Shown one piece after another: positions 1 through 9,988 of a stretch of 64,000 nt of DNA. A program made the position numbers and the translations under genes. The number at the start of each line of letters is the position of its first letter. The stretch's first letter is position 1. Origin of the DNA: Pontibacter kalidii (GTDB lineage: Bacteria; Bacteroidota; Bacteroidia; Cytophagales; Hymenobacteraceae); NCBI RefSeq assembly GCF_026278245.1, contig NZ_CP111079.1, forward strand, positions 312,501-376,500, in the 5' to 3' direction. The notes under the pieces were generated by a model. The model was not told where the DNA came from, ran no database searches, and worked only from the letters and a program-made list of their open reading frames with translations.

Positions 1-1240
<1,240 letters not shown>

Positions 1241-1344
1241 GCCCCGGCTTTACCGGCCCGCCGCTCTCACCTTTTTTTTTCATCTCTCCCCCACATATCA
1301 TGTCTACAAAGCATTGCGCACGCATAACAGCCGTGCCGACGATA

Positions 1345-1453
1345 ATGGTGGCTATGGCCCCGGTGAGCACCTCTTCCCATTCCGAACAGAGCAGTTAAGC
1401 CCGGGAGCGCCGATGGTACTGGGTTCACCCCCGGGAGAGTAGGTGGCCGCCAA
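1345..1453 (+). rRNA. rrf: 5S ribosomal RNA
   Basis: A 5S rRNA of about 109 nt follows the 23S after a roughly 100-nt spacer with no tRNA. The terminal helix is visible: TGGTGGC at 1346-1352 pairs with GCCGCCA at 1446-1452. The conserved CCGAACAGAGCAGTTAAGC segment lies at 1382-1400. It is the last gene of the operon and is followed at once by an intrinsic terminator. Confidence 0.95.
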
Positions 1454-1463
1454 CCCCAACAAA

Positions 1464-1498
1464 GGGGCAGCAGGAGAAATCCCGCTGCCCCTTTTTTC
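1464..1498 (+). terminator. rRNA operon terminator
   Basis: GGGGCAGC (1464-1471) and GCTGCCCC (1484-1491) form a perfect 8-bp stem followed by a run of T. It sits 11 nt after the 5S end and closes the rRNA operon. Confidence 0.85.
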
Positions 1499-1649
1499 TT
1501 TTTCCTCCCCCCACCCCCCACCTCCAAGGCCGGCGCCGAGCCAAGCCACAGAAAAAGCCCCAACCTTAGCGATCGGGGCTTCTCAAGCGGATCCTGTACT
1601 TGCCAACAGGCTAGCTGTTGATAAACCTGGGGTTGATCAGGTTCTCTAT

Positions 1650-1692
1650 TCCGATCAGCATCTTTACAACTCCGATCAAGCATCTTTACAAC
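1650..1692. repeat. 21/22-bp tandem duplication in the intergenic region 1499-1865
   Basis: Two adjacent copies of a unit beginning TCCGATCA and ending ATCTTTACAAC lie at 1650-1670 and 1671-1692; the second has one extra A. The 367-bp gap 1499-1865 otherwise holds a short inverted repeat (AGCCCC/GGGGCT near 1556-1580) and no gene that I can support. Confidence 0.75.
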
Positions 1693-1865
1693 ATAGCAGG
1701 AAGCCTTCTACTCAATAGCATTAGAATTTTACGGCCTTACCCTTGCAGGATTAAAGTAGTTAGGTGCTCCTCCTGTTTTTCTTCATCTTCTAACTTCTCA
1801 ACAGAAATTAAAGTATAGCTCTGGGGGCATGTTGTTTTTTCACCTGCGCCTCTTTAACTTGAGCT

Positions 1866-3872
1866 ATGGCATTCCTGTACCCATCCTTTCTGTTTGCACT
1901 GGCAGCTGTGGCTGTTCCGATTATACTTCACCTGGTGCAGTTAAGGCGTGCCAAACGGGTCATGTTCAGTAATGTCAGGTTCATCCAGGTATCGAAGGAT
2001 CTTACGGCAAGCCAACGCAACCTGAAGGAACTACTCATACTCCTCTGCCGGGTTCTTTTTATCGTGTTTCTTGTGCTGGCTTTTGCGCAGCCCTTTCTGC
2101 CAGCCTCCGATGCGGCAATGGCTACTGATGGATCAGATGTAGGCATAGCAGTAGATAATTCCTTTAGCATGCAGAACCTGCACATGGAGGAAGACCTGAC
2201 ACTTCTGCATGTGGCTACGGATAAAGCCAAGGTTATAACTGATCTTTTCCCCGCTTCCGCTGCTTTCAGGCTATCGGGCACAGAAAGTCTAAACCACGGA
2301 GCGCCTGTACAGAAGGGTGAAGCTGCAGCCATTCTTGATCGGCTTGATTTCTCCGCAAAAAGGTTTACGCCTTCCCAAGTGCTAAAAAGCCAACCCAGCC
2401 ATATTTTCATACTTTCGGACTTTCAGAAGAACAACTTTTCGCCAGCTGTACTGGATGCTGCTGATTCACTTACGCAGGTGCATCTTGTCCCCTTGGCTGC
2501 CGCCAACGTATCCAACATCACCATAGATTCTGTTTACCTGGAGGATGAGTTTGTAAGACCCGGCGCAGAGAACAGGCTGCATGTGCTGCTGACGAACACA
2601 GGATCGGAGGCGGTGGAAGATGTGCCTGTAAAACTTTTTATACAGGAGGAACAGGCATCAGCACTAAGTATAGATCTGCCGGCAAAGCAATCAACCGCAG
2701 CGGTGATGTCTTTTAAGGCATCCGCAGGCAGGGCAACGAAAGCTTATGTTCAGGTAGAGGACTACCCGGTAGAGTTCGACAATACGTATTACTTCGTGCT
2801 GGCTCCCTCTGCTCCCATCAAGGTTGTTGAGGTTACAGATAACCAGAACTCTGAACTGCAGCGCCTGTATGGCAACGAGCCATTCTTCAGGTTCGCCTCT
2901 TTCCGGAGCGGGAGTATAGATTATGCCACCTTGGCTGCCGCTGACATAGTCATACTAAATGGAGTAGAGTCGCTATCGGCAGCGCTGGCGGCAACTGCGG
3001 CCAACTATGTAAATGAAGGAGGGAGCCTAAGTATAATTCCACCTGCCGATCAGGATAAAGGGGCTTATGCCGCGCTTTTCCAGAGTCTGAACCTGCCTGC
3101 CTCTTTTACAGGCTCAGGTGCCGAAGTTGCCAAGACCTCCCTGGCCGCACCGGACCCCAATAACCCCTTCTTCCGGAGTATCTTTTCTGATTTTGATGCC
3201 GAGATGCAGATGCCGGCTGCCGGCAGAAGTATAGCCTGGACCAGGGCATCGGATGACATCCTCAAGTATAAAGGCGGTGCACCGTTCCTTTCCCGTTTCG
3301 ACAGGGGCAGCGGCTTTGTCTACCTTATGGCCGCACCGCTGCAGGAAAACTATAGTGCACTGCCTAACCATGCGCTCTTTGTTCCCATTATGTACAGGCT
3401 GGCTATCAGCAGCTATAAGCAAGCGCAGCAGCTGGCGTATACTTTGGGAGGAGGGACCATCCAACTACCTGCGTCGGTGCAATCCAGGCAGGAAGGCGTG
3501 TACGAACTCAGGAGAGATAGCCTCGCCTTTATACCTGAGCAGCAAGTGCGCGGGGGCAGGCTATACTTTAATGTGCCTCCGGACATGAGCGAAGCAGGTT
3601 TTTACACGTTGCAGTTGCAGGACTCCGCAGTGGCTACCCTGGCTTTTAATTACGGCAAGGAGGAGTCTTACCTGGAGCAGTATAGCCCCGATGAACTCCG
3701 CACGCTGCTGGGCAAGGGCCGGCCAAACGTGCACGTGTACGACTACGGCGATGCGTTTTCGGTGAAAGGTGAGTTTGAAAAACGATATTTTGGCGTCAAG
3801 CTTTGGAAATATTGCCTAATATTGTGTCTGTTTTTCCTGATGGCCGAAATAGCACTTATTAGATTCCTCTGA
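1866..3872 (+). CDS. BatA-domain membrane protein
   Basis: A 668-residue protein with the architecture of Bacteroidetes BatA-domain proteins. The N-terminus has a hydrophobic segment at about 5-24, the LHLVQLRRAKRVMFSNVRF signature of the BatA/aerotolerance N-terminal domain, and a second membrane segment at about 56-78. A VWA-like region follows with a DxSxS-type motif (D97, S99, S101 in VDNSFSM). A long periplasmic part ends in a C-terminal membrane anchor at about 648-668. Its role is unknown; Bat proteins are linked to envelope stress or aerotolerance in some species. The stop is separated by one base from the next start, so co-transcription with the dihydroorotase-like gene is likely. 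Confidence 0.85.
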   Translation: MAFLYPSFLFALAAVAVPIILHLVQLRRAKRVMFSNVRFIQVSKDLTASQRNLKELLILLCRVLFIVFLVLAFAQPFLPASDAAMATDGSDVGIAVDNSFSMQNLHMEEDLTLLHVATDKAKVITDLFPASAAFRLSGTESLNHGAPVQKGEAAAILDRLDFSAKRFTPSQVLKSQPSHIFILSDFQKNNFSPAVLDAADSLTQVHLVPLAAANVSNITIDSVYLEDEFVRPGAENRLHVLLTNTGSEAVEDVPVKLFIQEEQASALSIDLPAKQSTAAVMSFKASAGRATKAYVQVEDYPVEFDNTYYFVLAPSAPIKVVEVTDNQNSELQRLYGNEPFFRFASFRSGSIDYATLAAADIVILNGVESLSAALAATAANYVNEGGSLSIIPPADQDKGAYAALFQSLNLPASFTGSGAEVAKTSLAAPDPNNPFFRSIFSDFDAEMQMPAAGRSIAWTRASDDILKYKGGAPFLSRFDRGSGFVYLMAAPLQENYSALPNHALFVPIMYRLAISSYKQAQQLAYTLGGGTIQLPASVQSRQEGVYELRRDSLAFIPEQQVRGGRLYFNVPPDMSEAGFYTLQLQDSAVATLAFNYGKEESYLEQYSPDELRTLLGKGRPNVHVYDYGDAFSVKGEFEKRYFGVKLWKYCLILCLFFLMAEIALIRFL

Positions 3873-3873
3873 C

Positions 3874-5139
3874 ATGAAAGTACTTCTCCGAGCAGCAACT
3901 ATTTACAATCCCCAATCCGAGTTCCACCTGCAGCAGCAGAACATCCTTATCGAGAACGGCGCTATTGCCTACATTGGGCCTGATGAGCAGCAGGCAGATA
4001 AAGTAATTGCGACCGATGGTCTCTGCGTATCGGCGGGATGGGTGGACATGCAGGCCTATGCCGGTGAGCCGGGGCTGGAGTATAAGGAAGACCTGGAGAG
4101 CCTGGCCGCCGCCGCTGCCGCCGGAGGCTTTACTGAGGTGCTGCTGTTGCCGAACACCGAGCCGGTGGTGCAGACCAAGGGCGCCATTAACTTCATCAAA
4201 CACAAAACCCACACGTTGCCGGTAACGCTTCTGCCCGCCGCTGCTGTAACCGTTGATGCCCAAGGCAAAGACCTGACAGAGATGATCGACCTGCACCGCT
4301 CGGGGGCTGTGGCTTTTACAGACGGCACGCACCCCTTGCAGGGCGCAGACGTGATCCTGAAGGCGCTGCAGTACCTACAGCCTTTTAACGGCCTGCTGCT
4401 GAACAGGCCGGAGCATACGCGCCTTACCGAGAACGGGCAGATGCACGAAGGCGAGGCCAGCACCCGCCTGGGGATGAAAGGCATCCCGGCCCTGGCGGAG
4501 GAGGTAACCATTACCCGTGACCTGCAGCTGCTGCGCTACACAGGCGGCAAACTGCACTTCTCGCTTATCTCCACAGCGGCTGCCGTAGCGGCTATCCGCA
4601 GGGCGAAGGAAGAGGGGCTGCAGGTAACCTGCGACGTGGCCAGCTACCAGGCTGCCTTTACCGATGAGACCATGGAGCCGTTCGACACCAACTATAAAGT
4701 AACGCCGCCCTTCCGTACCTCAACCGATGCGGCAGCCATAAAAGAAGGCTTGAAAGACGGTACCATCGATGCACTGGTATCGGCCCATATGCCGCAGGAC
4801 GTGGAAGCAAAGAAGCTGGAGTTTGACCTGGCGGAGTTCGGCATCATAAACCTGGAGACAGCCTTTGCGGTGGCGAACACCACGTTGGAACTGCCACTGG
4901 AGCAGCTGCTGGAGAAACTGACAAGCAACCCGCGCCGCATACTTGGCTTGCCTGAGGCGTGCCTGGCAGTGGGCGAGGCGGCAAGTCTCACCATCTTCGT
5001 CCCCGAGCAGACCTGGGTACCGTCGGTGGATAAAAGCAGATCCAAATCGCACAACAGCCCCTTCTTTGGCCGTGAGTTGAAAGGGCGTGTACTGGGAACA
5101 ATACATAAGGGGCAGTTAGTGCTCAACGATTCTTTTTAA
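3874..5139 (+). CDS. dihydroorotase-like protein, predicted non-catalytic
   Basis: A 421-residue member of the class I dihydroorotase/amidohydrolase family, recognised by AGEPGLEYKEDLES, AAAGGFTEVLLLPNTEP, the late KEGLKDGTIDAL and FGIINLETAFAV. Active enzymes carry HxH in the first metal motif; here the aligned positions are Q60 and Y62, and the substrate Arg is G64. The late TDHAPH motif reads S303-A304-H305-M306-P307-Q308, so the catalytic Asp is Ala. The expected TPHH segment reads ASYQ. The protein is therefore probably catalytically inactive, like the PyrC' partner that scaffolds aspartate transcarbamoylase in pseudomonads. A structural role in pyrimidine synthesis is inference. Confidence 0.85.
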   Translation: MKVLLRAATIYNPQSEFHLQQQNILIENGAIAYIGPDEQQADKVIATDGLCVSAGWVDMQAYAGEPGLEYKEDLESLAAAAAAGGFTEVLLLPNTEPVVQTKGAINFIKHKTHTLPVTLLPAAAVTVDAQGKDLTEMIDLHRSGAVAFTDGTHPLQGADVILKALQYLQPFNGLLLNRPEHTRLTENGQMHEGEASTRLGMKGIPALAEEVTITRDLQLLRYTGGKLHFSLISTAAAVAAIRRAKEEGLQVTCDVASYQAAFTDETMEPFDTNYKVTPPFRTSTDAAAIKEGLKDGTIDALVSAHMPQDVEAKKLEFDLAEFGIINLETAFAVANTTLELPLEQLLEKLTSNPRRILGLPEACLAVGEAASLTIFVPEQTWVPSVDKSRSKSHNSPFFGRELKGRVLGTIHKGQLVLNDSF

Positions 5140-5201
5140 TATATTTATACCTATATTAAGGTAGGGTAGGCCCTGTGCCGTATTTGCCCGAGGGAGAGAC
5201 T

Positions 5202-5711
5202 ATGTTTAATCAAACAATTGTGCGGATTGGTATACGGTATGGAGTGCTGAGCGGCCTCATCTGCTTTGCCCTGGTGGCGCTGCTATACGTTGCAGGCTAC
5301 AATCCCTTCGGCGACATGGGCAGGATCTCCTATTTACCGATTCCGATCTTCGTCTTTCTGGCCATCCGGAACTATAAAAAGTATAGCGATACAGAGCTGA
5401 CGTTTGGCAGGGGACTGCGGGTAGGTCTGGCGGTGGCATTTTATACGGCCCTGACCTCTGCCTTGCTGGTACTGGCGCTGATATACCTGGTGGGGCCTGA
5501 AATCCTGCAGAACCATATCGCCGAGATGCAGGCCCTGATGGAGGAGACGCGGGAGCAGCAGGTGCAGTTGCTAGGGGAGGAGTCGTACAGGGGCGTGTAT
5601 GAGGCGCTGGAGAACCTGACGCCTACGACACAGGCCGCTGATTTCTTTTTGTGGAGGTTGATTGTGGGCAGCATCTTCGCGCTGGTGGCTGCCGTGTTTT
5701 TCCGGAAATAA
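5202..5711 (+). CDS. DUF4199 family membrane protein (copy 1)
   Basis: A small membrane protein of about 169 residues with four predicted membrane segments, the last at the extreme C-terminus. It matches the DUF4199 pattern common in Bacteroidetes (a RNYKKYSDTELTFGRGLRVGL loop between segments 2 and 3). I chose the ATG at 5202, preceded by GAGGGAGAG, over an upstream in-frame GTG at 5175 that would add nine hydrophilic residues. A related gene follows 28 bp downstream, so the two are tandem paralogues. Function unknown. Confidence 0.8.
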   Translation: MFNQTIVRIGIRYGVLSGLICFALVALLYVAGYNPFGDMGRISYLPIPIFVFLAIRNYKKYSDTELTFGRGLRVGLAVAFYTALTSALLVLALIYLVGPEILQNHIAEMQALMEETREQQVQLLGEESYRGVYEALENLTPTTQAADFFLWRLIVGSIFALVAAVFFRK

Positions 5712-5739
5712 TTTCATCTAAACCTATAACACATCAACT

Positions 5740-6258
5740 ATGACTGAGAAACAACCTTCCGTTGGATCTGTTGCCTTAAAGTGGGGCTTCATCTTTGCGC
5801 TGATCGGCGTTATTTTTACCCTGGTGCTGATGGTGTCCGGCATGGCAGAGAACCGTTGGATCTCCAGCCTCGCTTACCTTATTCTGATAGGAGGTATCGT
5901 GATGGCCATGAAGAACTATAAGGAGGAAAACAATGGTTTCATGTCGTATGGCCAGGGATTGGGTATTGGCTCGATTGTTTCAGTTGTTTACGGCCTCCTT
6001 TCCGGTATCTCGTCCTGGCTGTATATGGAGTTTGTGGATCCGGATTATATGAGCCGCATCATGGAGAAACAGCGCGTGCAGATGCTGCAGGATGGCATGA
6101 CCGACGAGCAGATCGATGCGGGTATGGCTATCGCTGAGAACTTCCAGGGGCCGTTCACAGTGATCCTCGGTTCTGCCTTGATCACGTTGATTTTTGGGTT
6201 TATCCTGTCGCTGATCATCTCTGCGGTGATGAAAAACTCGCGACCGGAGTTTGAGTAA
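5740..6258 (+). CDS. DUF4199 family membrane protein (copy 2)
   Basis: A 172-residue membrane protein with the same layout as its upstream neighbour: two N-terminal membrane segments, a MKNYKEENNGFMSYGQGLGI loop, a third segment, an amphipathic stretch, and a C-terminal segment. It ends three bases before the next start, so it probably shares an operon with the glycosyltransferases that follow. Function unknown; a link to polyprenyl-phosphate or envelope glycan metabolism is only suggested by context. Confidence 0.8.
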   Translation: MTEKQPSVGSVALKWGFIFALIGVIFTLVLMVSGMAENRWISSLAYLILIGGIVMAMKNYKEENNGFMSYGQGLGIGSIVSVVYGLLSGISSWLYMEFVDPDYMSRIMEKQRVQMLQDGMTDEQIDAGMAIAENFQGPFTVILGSALITLIFGFILSLIISAVMKNSRPEFE

Positions 6259-6261
6259 AAC

Positions 6262-7236
6262 ATGCAATACACTTACGATATTTCGGTAGTAGTTCCGCTC
6301 TTCAATGAGGAGGAGTCGCTGCCTGAACTCGTGCGCTGGATCAGGAGAGTGATGCATGCGCACCAGTTTTCTTATGAGGTGATACTGGTGGACGACGGCA
6401 GCACCGACCGCTCCTGGGATGTGATCAACGCCCTGGGTGAGGAGGACAAAGCCGTTAAGGGCATCAGTTTTAACCGCAATTACGGCAAGTCTGCCGCCCT
6501 GAACGAGGGCTTCCGCCGCTGCGAGGGCGAAGTGGTCATTACCATGGACGCGGACCTGCAGGACAGCCCCGAGGAGATCCCGGCCCTCTACGACATGATC
6601 AAGCACCAGAAGTATGACCTGGTGAGTGGCTGGAAAAAGAAGCGTTTCGACCCTCTGAGCAAAACCATTCCTACAAAGTTCTTTAACGGCGCCACACGCA
6701 GGCTTTCGGGCATAAAGCTGCACGACTTTAACTGCGGCCTGAAGGCCTACCGCCAACTGCTGGTTAAAAGTATAGAGGTACACGGCGAGATGCACCGTTA
6801 CATTCCGGTTATCGCCAAATGGAACGGCTTTACCAGGATAGGCGAGAAGGTGGTGCAACACCAGGAACGCAAGTATGGCACCACTAAGTTCGGACTGGAG
6901 CGCTTCGTGTACGGTTTCCTTGATTTGCTATCGATTACGTTTGTGAGCCGCTTTAAAAAGCGCCCGATGCACTTCTTCGGCTCGCTGGGCACGCTGATGT
7001 TCGTGATGGGCCTGGGCATTACGATCTGGCTGATCGTGCAGAAACTGTTTGGCCTATACTCCGATGGCCGCGTGCGTGACATTGTGGACCAGCCGCTGTT
7101 TTTCCTGGCGCTGGTGGCCGTTGTACTTGGTGTGCAGCTGTTTCTGGCCGGATTCCTGGCTGAGATGATCTCCATGGCGTCAAGCAAGCGCAACGAGTAC
7201 CTGATCCGAGACAAAGTAGGCTCCATTAAAAAATAA
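6262..7236 (+). CDS. family 2 glycosyltransferase with C-terminal membrane domain
   Basis: A 324-residue GT-A-fold transferase of the DPM1/GtrB-like type. The nucleotide-binding DDGST motif is at D44-D45, the metal-binding DAD at D96-D98, and the late QERKYGTTKFGLERF segment is typical of enzymes loading a sugar onto a polyprenyl phosphate. Two membrane segments lie near residues 240-262 and 273-300. The likely reaction is transfer from a nucleotide sugar to a lipid carrier at the inner membrane; the sugar cannot be told from sequence. Its stop overlaps the next start by one base (TAATG), implying translational coupling to the following GT4 enzyme. Confidence 0.9.
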   Translation: MQYTYDISVVVPLFNEEESLPELVRWIRRVMHAHQFSYEVILVDDGSTDRSWDVINALGEEDKAVKGISFNRNYGKSAALNEGFRRCEGEVVITMDADLQDSPEEIPALYDMIKHQKYDLVSGWKKKRFDPLSKTIPTKFFNGATRRLSGIKLHDFNCGLKAYRQLLVKSIEVHGEMHRYIPVIAKWNGFTRIGEKVVQHQERKYGTTKFGLERFVYGFLDLLSITFVSRFKKRPMHFFGSLGTLMFVMGLGITIWLIVQKLFGLYSDGRVRDIVDQPLFFLALVAVVLGVQLFLAGFLAEMISMASSKRNEYLIRDKVGSIKK

Positions 7237-8384
7237 TGGCGAGGCGGGTAATCATCGTCGGGCCGGCGCACCCGCTGCGGGGCGGAGGCATGGCCACCTT
7301 TAACGAACGCATGGCCTATGCCTTCCAGGAGGCGGGCTGCGAGGTGGAGATCGTGACCTTTCGCCTGCAATACCCTTCATTTCTCTTCCCCGGCAAGAGC
7401 CAGTTTACCACAGAGCCTGCGCCCGATGGGCTACGAATAAAAGTCCTCATCAACTCCATCAACCCTGTTAGTTGGTGGCGTGCGGGGCAGTATATCAAAA
7501 AGCAAAAGCCTGATCTGGTAGTGTTCCGGTACTGGCTGCCGTTTATGGGACCGGCGCTGGGCACGATAGCCCGCCTTATTCGCCGCAACAAGTATAGCCG
7601 CATCCTGGCCATCACCGATAACGTGGTGCCGCACGAGAAGCGCCCCGGCGATGAACCCCTTACCCGGTATTTTCTCAGCTCCTGCCACGGCTTCGTAACC
7701 TTGTCGCGCGCTGTGCAGCAGGACCTGGAGCGATTTGAGCCGCAAAAGCCCAATGCATACCTGCCGCACCCCCTCTACGACAACTTTGGCGAGGCCGAGA
7801 CTAAAGAGGCCGCCTGCGCCGCCCTGGGGCTGGACCCAAAGTATAACTACCTGCTCTTTTTCGGCTTTATCCGTGCCTACAAGGGGCTCGACCTGCTGCT
7901 GCAGGCCATGGCCGATCCACAGGTGCAGGAGCTGCATAACCTGAAGCTGGTTGTGGCCGGCGAGTTTTACGAGGAGGCCGCGCCCTACCACCAGCTCATC
8001 GAGCAACTGCAGCTGCAGGACCGGCTTATACTTCGCACCGATTTTATACCGAACGCCGAGGTGCGCCACTACTTCTGCGCCGCCGACCTGGTGGTGCAGC
8101 CTTACAGACACGCCACGCAGAGCGGCGTGACGCAGGTGGCCTACCATTTTGACAAACCGATGGTGGTCACGCGCGTGGGAGGCCTCTCGGAACTGGTGCC
8201 GCACGGCGAGGTGGGCTATGTGGTGGAGCCGCAGCCACAGGCCATCGCCGCCGCCATTCATCACTTCTACTCTTCCGGGCAGGCGACTATACTTGCCGGG
8301 AACATCAGCAAGTATAAAAAGCGCTTTAGCTGGAGCCGCTTTGTGCAGGCGGTGTGGGAACTGGCGGAGCGGGTGAAAGTTTAG
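7236..8384 (+). CDS. family 4 glycosyltransferase
   Basis: A 382-residue GT-B-fold transferase. The N-terminal GPAHPLRGGGMATFNERMA loop and the C-terminal domain (FFGFIRAYKGLDLLLQAM, then PYRHATQSGVTQVAYHFDKP) are typical of retaining GT4 enzymes. The usual ExxxxxxxE donor motif is modified to QSGVTQVAYHFDKPMV. It overlaps the GT2 gene by one base. It probably works on a cell-envelope glycan or glycolipid; substrates are unknown. Confidence 0.88.
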   Translation: MARRVIIVGPAHPLRGGGMATFNERMAYAFQEAGCEVEIVTFRLQYPSFLFPGKSQFTTEPAPDGLRIKVLINSINPVSWWRAGQYIKKQKPDLVVFRYWLPFMGPALGTIARLIRRNKYSRILAITDNVVPHEKRPGDEPLTRYFLSSCHGFVTLSRAVQQDLERFEPQKPNAYLPHPLYDNFGEAETKEAACAALGLDPKYNYLLFFGFIRAYKGLDLLLQAMADPQVQELHNLKLVVAGEFYEEAAPYHQLIEQLQLQDRLILRTDFIPNAEVRHYFCAADLVVQPYRHATQSGVTQVAYHFDKPMVVTRVGGLSELVPHGEVGYVVEPQPQAIAAAIHHFYSSGQATILAGNISKYKKRFSWSRFVQAVWELAERVKV

Positions 8385-8461
8385 CACCCTACTTTCGTAC
8401 AAATTACCTTCATTTTTCGCTGACACAGCACTCTCTGTACGCTGAAGTATAGTTATCGGTA

Positions 8462-8469
8462 TATATTTG
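8462..8469 (+). promoter_or_regulatory. possible promoter -7 box (TATATTTG)
   Basis: TATATTTG matches the Bacteroidetes -7 consensus TAnnTTTG and lies 16 nt before the ATG at 8486. No convincing -33 TTTG element is visible, so this is weak. Confidence 0.3.
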
Positions 8470-8485
8470 CAGCAAATATTTGCGG

Positions 8486-9007
8486 ATGATCAAGATTGAA
8501 AAATATAGTGAGTTAACGCCTTCTGCCAGAAACGTTCTTAACCAGCTTATTGAGGAGGAATTTGGTCACGTTGCCTTTGTGCAGGAGCGTGTGTGGGCGC
8601 AGCCAGAGTGGGTGCTGACGATGTATGAGAACGGCGAGGTAGCTACGGTTTGCCATGTGGTACTGCGCGAGGTAAGTATGGATGGGAAGAGGTATAAAGT
8701 AGCGGGTATCAACAACGTTATTACACCAAAGAACAACAGGGGCAAAGGCTATGCAAGCCAGGTTTTGCGCGAGGCGGAAAAGCTTGTTTTCGAGGAGTTA
8801 GGTTATGCCTACGCTCTGTTGCTCTGTGCTGACGCCCTGTTGCCGTTCTACAGCCGCACGGGGTGGTATAAAGTAGAGGATTGTGCGTTATACTATCATC
8901 AGCCAACGGGTGAGGAGATCTACAACTCTAACGTGATGCTGCTTCCGGCGAACAACCTGCCCCCTTACAACCCTAAATACATTAACCTAAACGGGCTGCC
9001 CTGGTAA
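8486..9007 (+). CDS. GNAT family N-acetyltransferase
   Basis: About 173 residues with the GNAT acetyl-CoA fold: beta strands around VATVCHVVLREVSMDGKRY, then the motif A pyrophosphate loop NNRGKGYASQVLREAEKLV, then the FYSRTGWYKV motif B segment. The ATG at 8486 is preferred over an in-frame TTG six bases upstream. The substrate is unknown. It stands alone, flanked by gaps of about 100 bp on both sides. Confidence 0.85.
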   Translation: MIKIEKYSELTPSARNVLNQLIEEEFGHVAFVQERVWAQPEWVLTMYENGEVATVCHVVLREVSMDGKRYKVAGINNVITPKNNRGKGYASQVLREAEKLVFEELGYAYALLLCADALLPFYSRTGWYKVEDCALYYHQPTGEEIYNSNVMLLPANNLPPYNPKYINLNGLPW

Positions 9008-9115
9008 GGCCTGCTGCTTTCTGGCGTCCGCCTTCTGCTGTTTTTCTGGTAGCTGCTTATACTTTTGTAGTTACAGTTTTAATTTGCCTTACAAGTATAA
9101 CTCCTAACTAAAACT

Positions 9116-9901
9116 ATGAAAAAGGAAAATTACATACTGGTGCTGGGCGCCGGTGGCAACATCGGCGGCAAAGTGGCGCAAGAGCTGCTATCTAGAGGCG
9201 CTAAGGTAGGCGTAGTAGGCCGCAACCGTAGCCGCTTAGGGCAATTTGAAGGCAAGGCGGAAGTATGGGAAGGCGATTTTAACGATGACGCTTTTTTGCA
9301 TCAGGCGTTCCTGAAAGCCAACAGGTTGTTGCTGACCGTGCCGGATGATGCTTTCACAGATGTTGCTGCCACAGCGCAAAGGCTGGCGCGTTTGCTGCAA
9401 GGCACAGCAGTAACGCATATTGTCAATATCAGCAACAGCATCATCCAAAAAGCAGGCAAGCCAACCAGGCTGGTGGCGCTGGAAGAGGAACTGAACCGGT
9501 ACTTGCCTCAGCACCTGCTGCACCTGCGCTGCGGAAACTTTTTCGAGAACCTGAACTGGGGGCTCCACACGCCTTATGCGCCTAATCTGAAACTACCTTA
9601 TGTTTCCTCTTATGAAGTGGCCTTTGAGGCTGCTAACCATCTGCAGCAGCGGGATTTTACAGGTAAAGAGGTAAAGGCTTTACTGGGCGAGCGTGATTAT
9701 GGCATGGCGGAACTGGCAGCGGCAGCCGGCGTCACCTACCAGCAGTTGCCCTACACTCCGGAGAACATCCACTTCTACAGGCCTTTTAACGAGGGTGACT
9801 TTGAGGTGGAGCCGCGCATAGGGAAGCGCGAGCCAGGCACTGACGAGCGCTTTACGCTAACGTACTTCCTGCAGCACGACCTGCAACGAGGCAAAGTATA
9901 A
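9116..9901 (+). CDS. NmrA-like NAD(P)-binding protein
   Basis: A 261-residue Rossmann-fold protein. The N-terminal VLGAGGNIGGKVAQELLSRG is a GxGGxxG dinucleotide motif of the atypical short-chain dehydrogenase (NmrA/TMR) group. The classical YxxxK catalytic pair is not evident, fitting a redox sensor or quinone-reductase-like role. It ends 35 bp before a bidirectional terminator shared with the convergent purB. Function unknown. Confidence 0.8.
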   Translation: MKKENYILVLGAGGNIGGKVAQELLSRGAKVGVVGRNRSRLGQFEGKAEVWEGDFNDDAFLHQAFLKANRLLLTVPDDAFTDVAATAQRLARLLQGTAVTHIVNISNSIIQKAGKPTRLVALEEELNRYLPQHLLHLRCGNFFENLNWGLHTPYAPNLKLPYVSSYEVAFEAANHLQQRDFTGKEVKALLGERDYGMAELAAAAGVTYQQLPYTPENIHFYRPFNEGDFEVEPRIGKREPGTDERFTLTYFLQHDLQRGKV

Positions 9902-9935
9902 AGCGCGGCTACAAGTATAAATCCACCCAAAACAA

Positions 9936-9967
9936 AAATCCCCGGAAGCCGAAACTGCCGGGGATTT
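9936..9967. terminator. bidirectional terminator between the NmrA-like gene and purB
   Basis: AAATCCCCGG (9936-9945) and CCGGGGATTT (9958-9967) form a perfect 10-bp stem. A-rich and T-rich flanks allow termination on both strands of these convergent genes. Confidence 0.85.
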
Positions 9968-9988
9968 ATAACTTTATACTTCAGTAAA

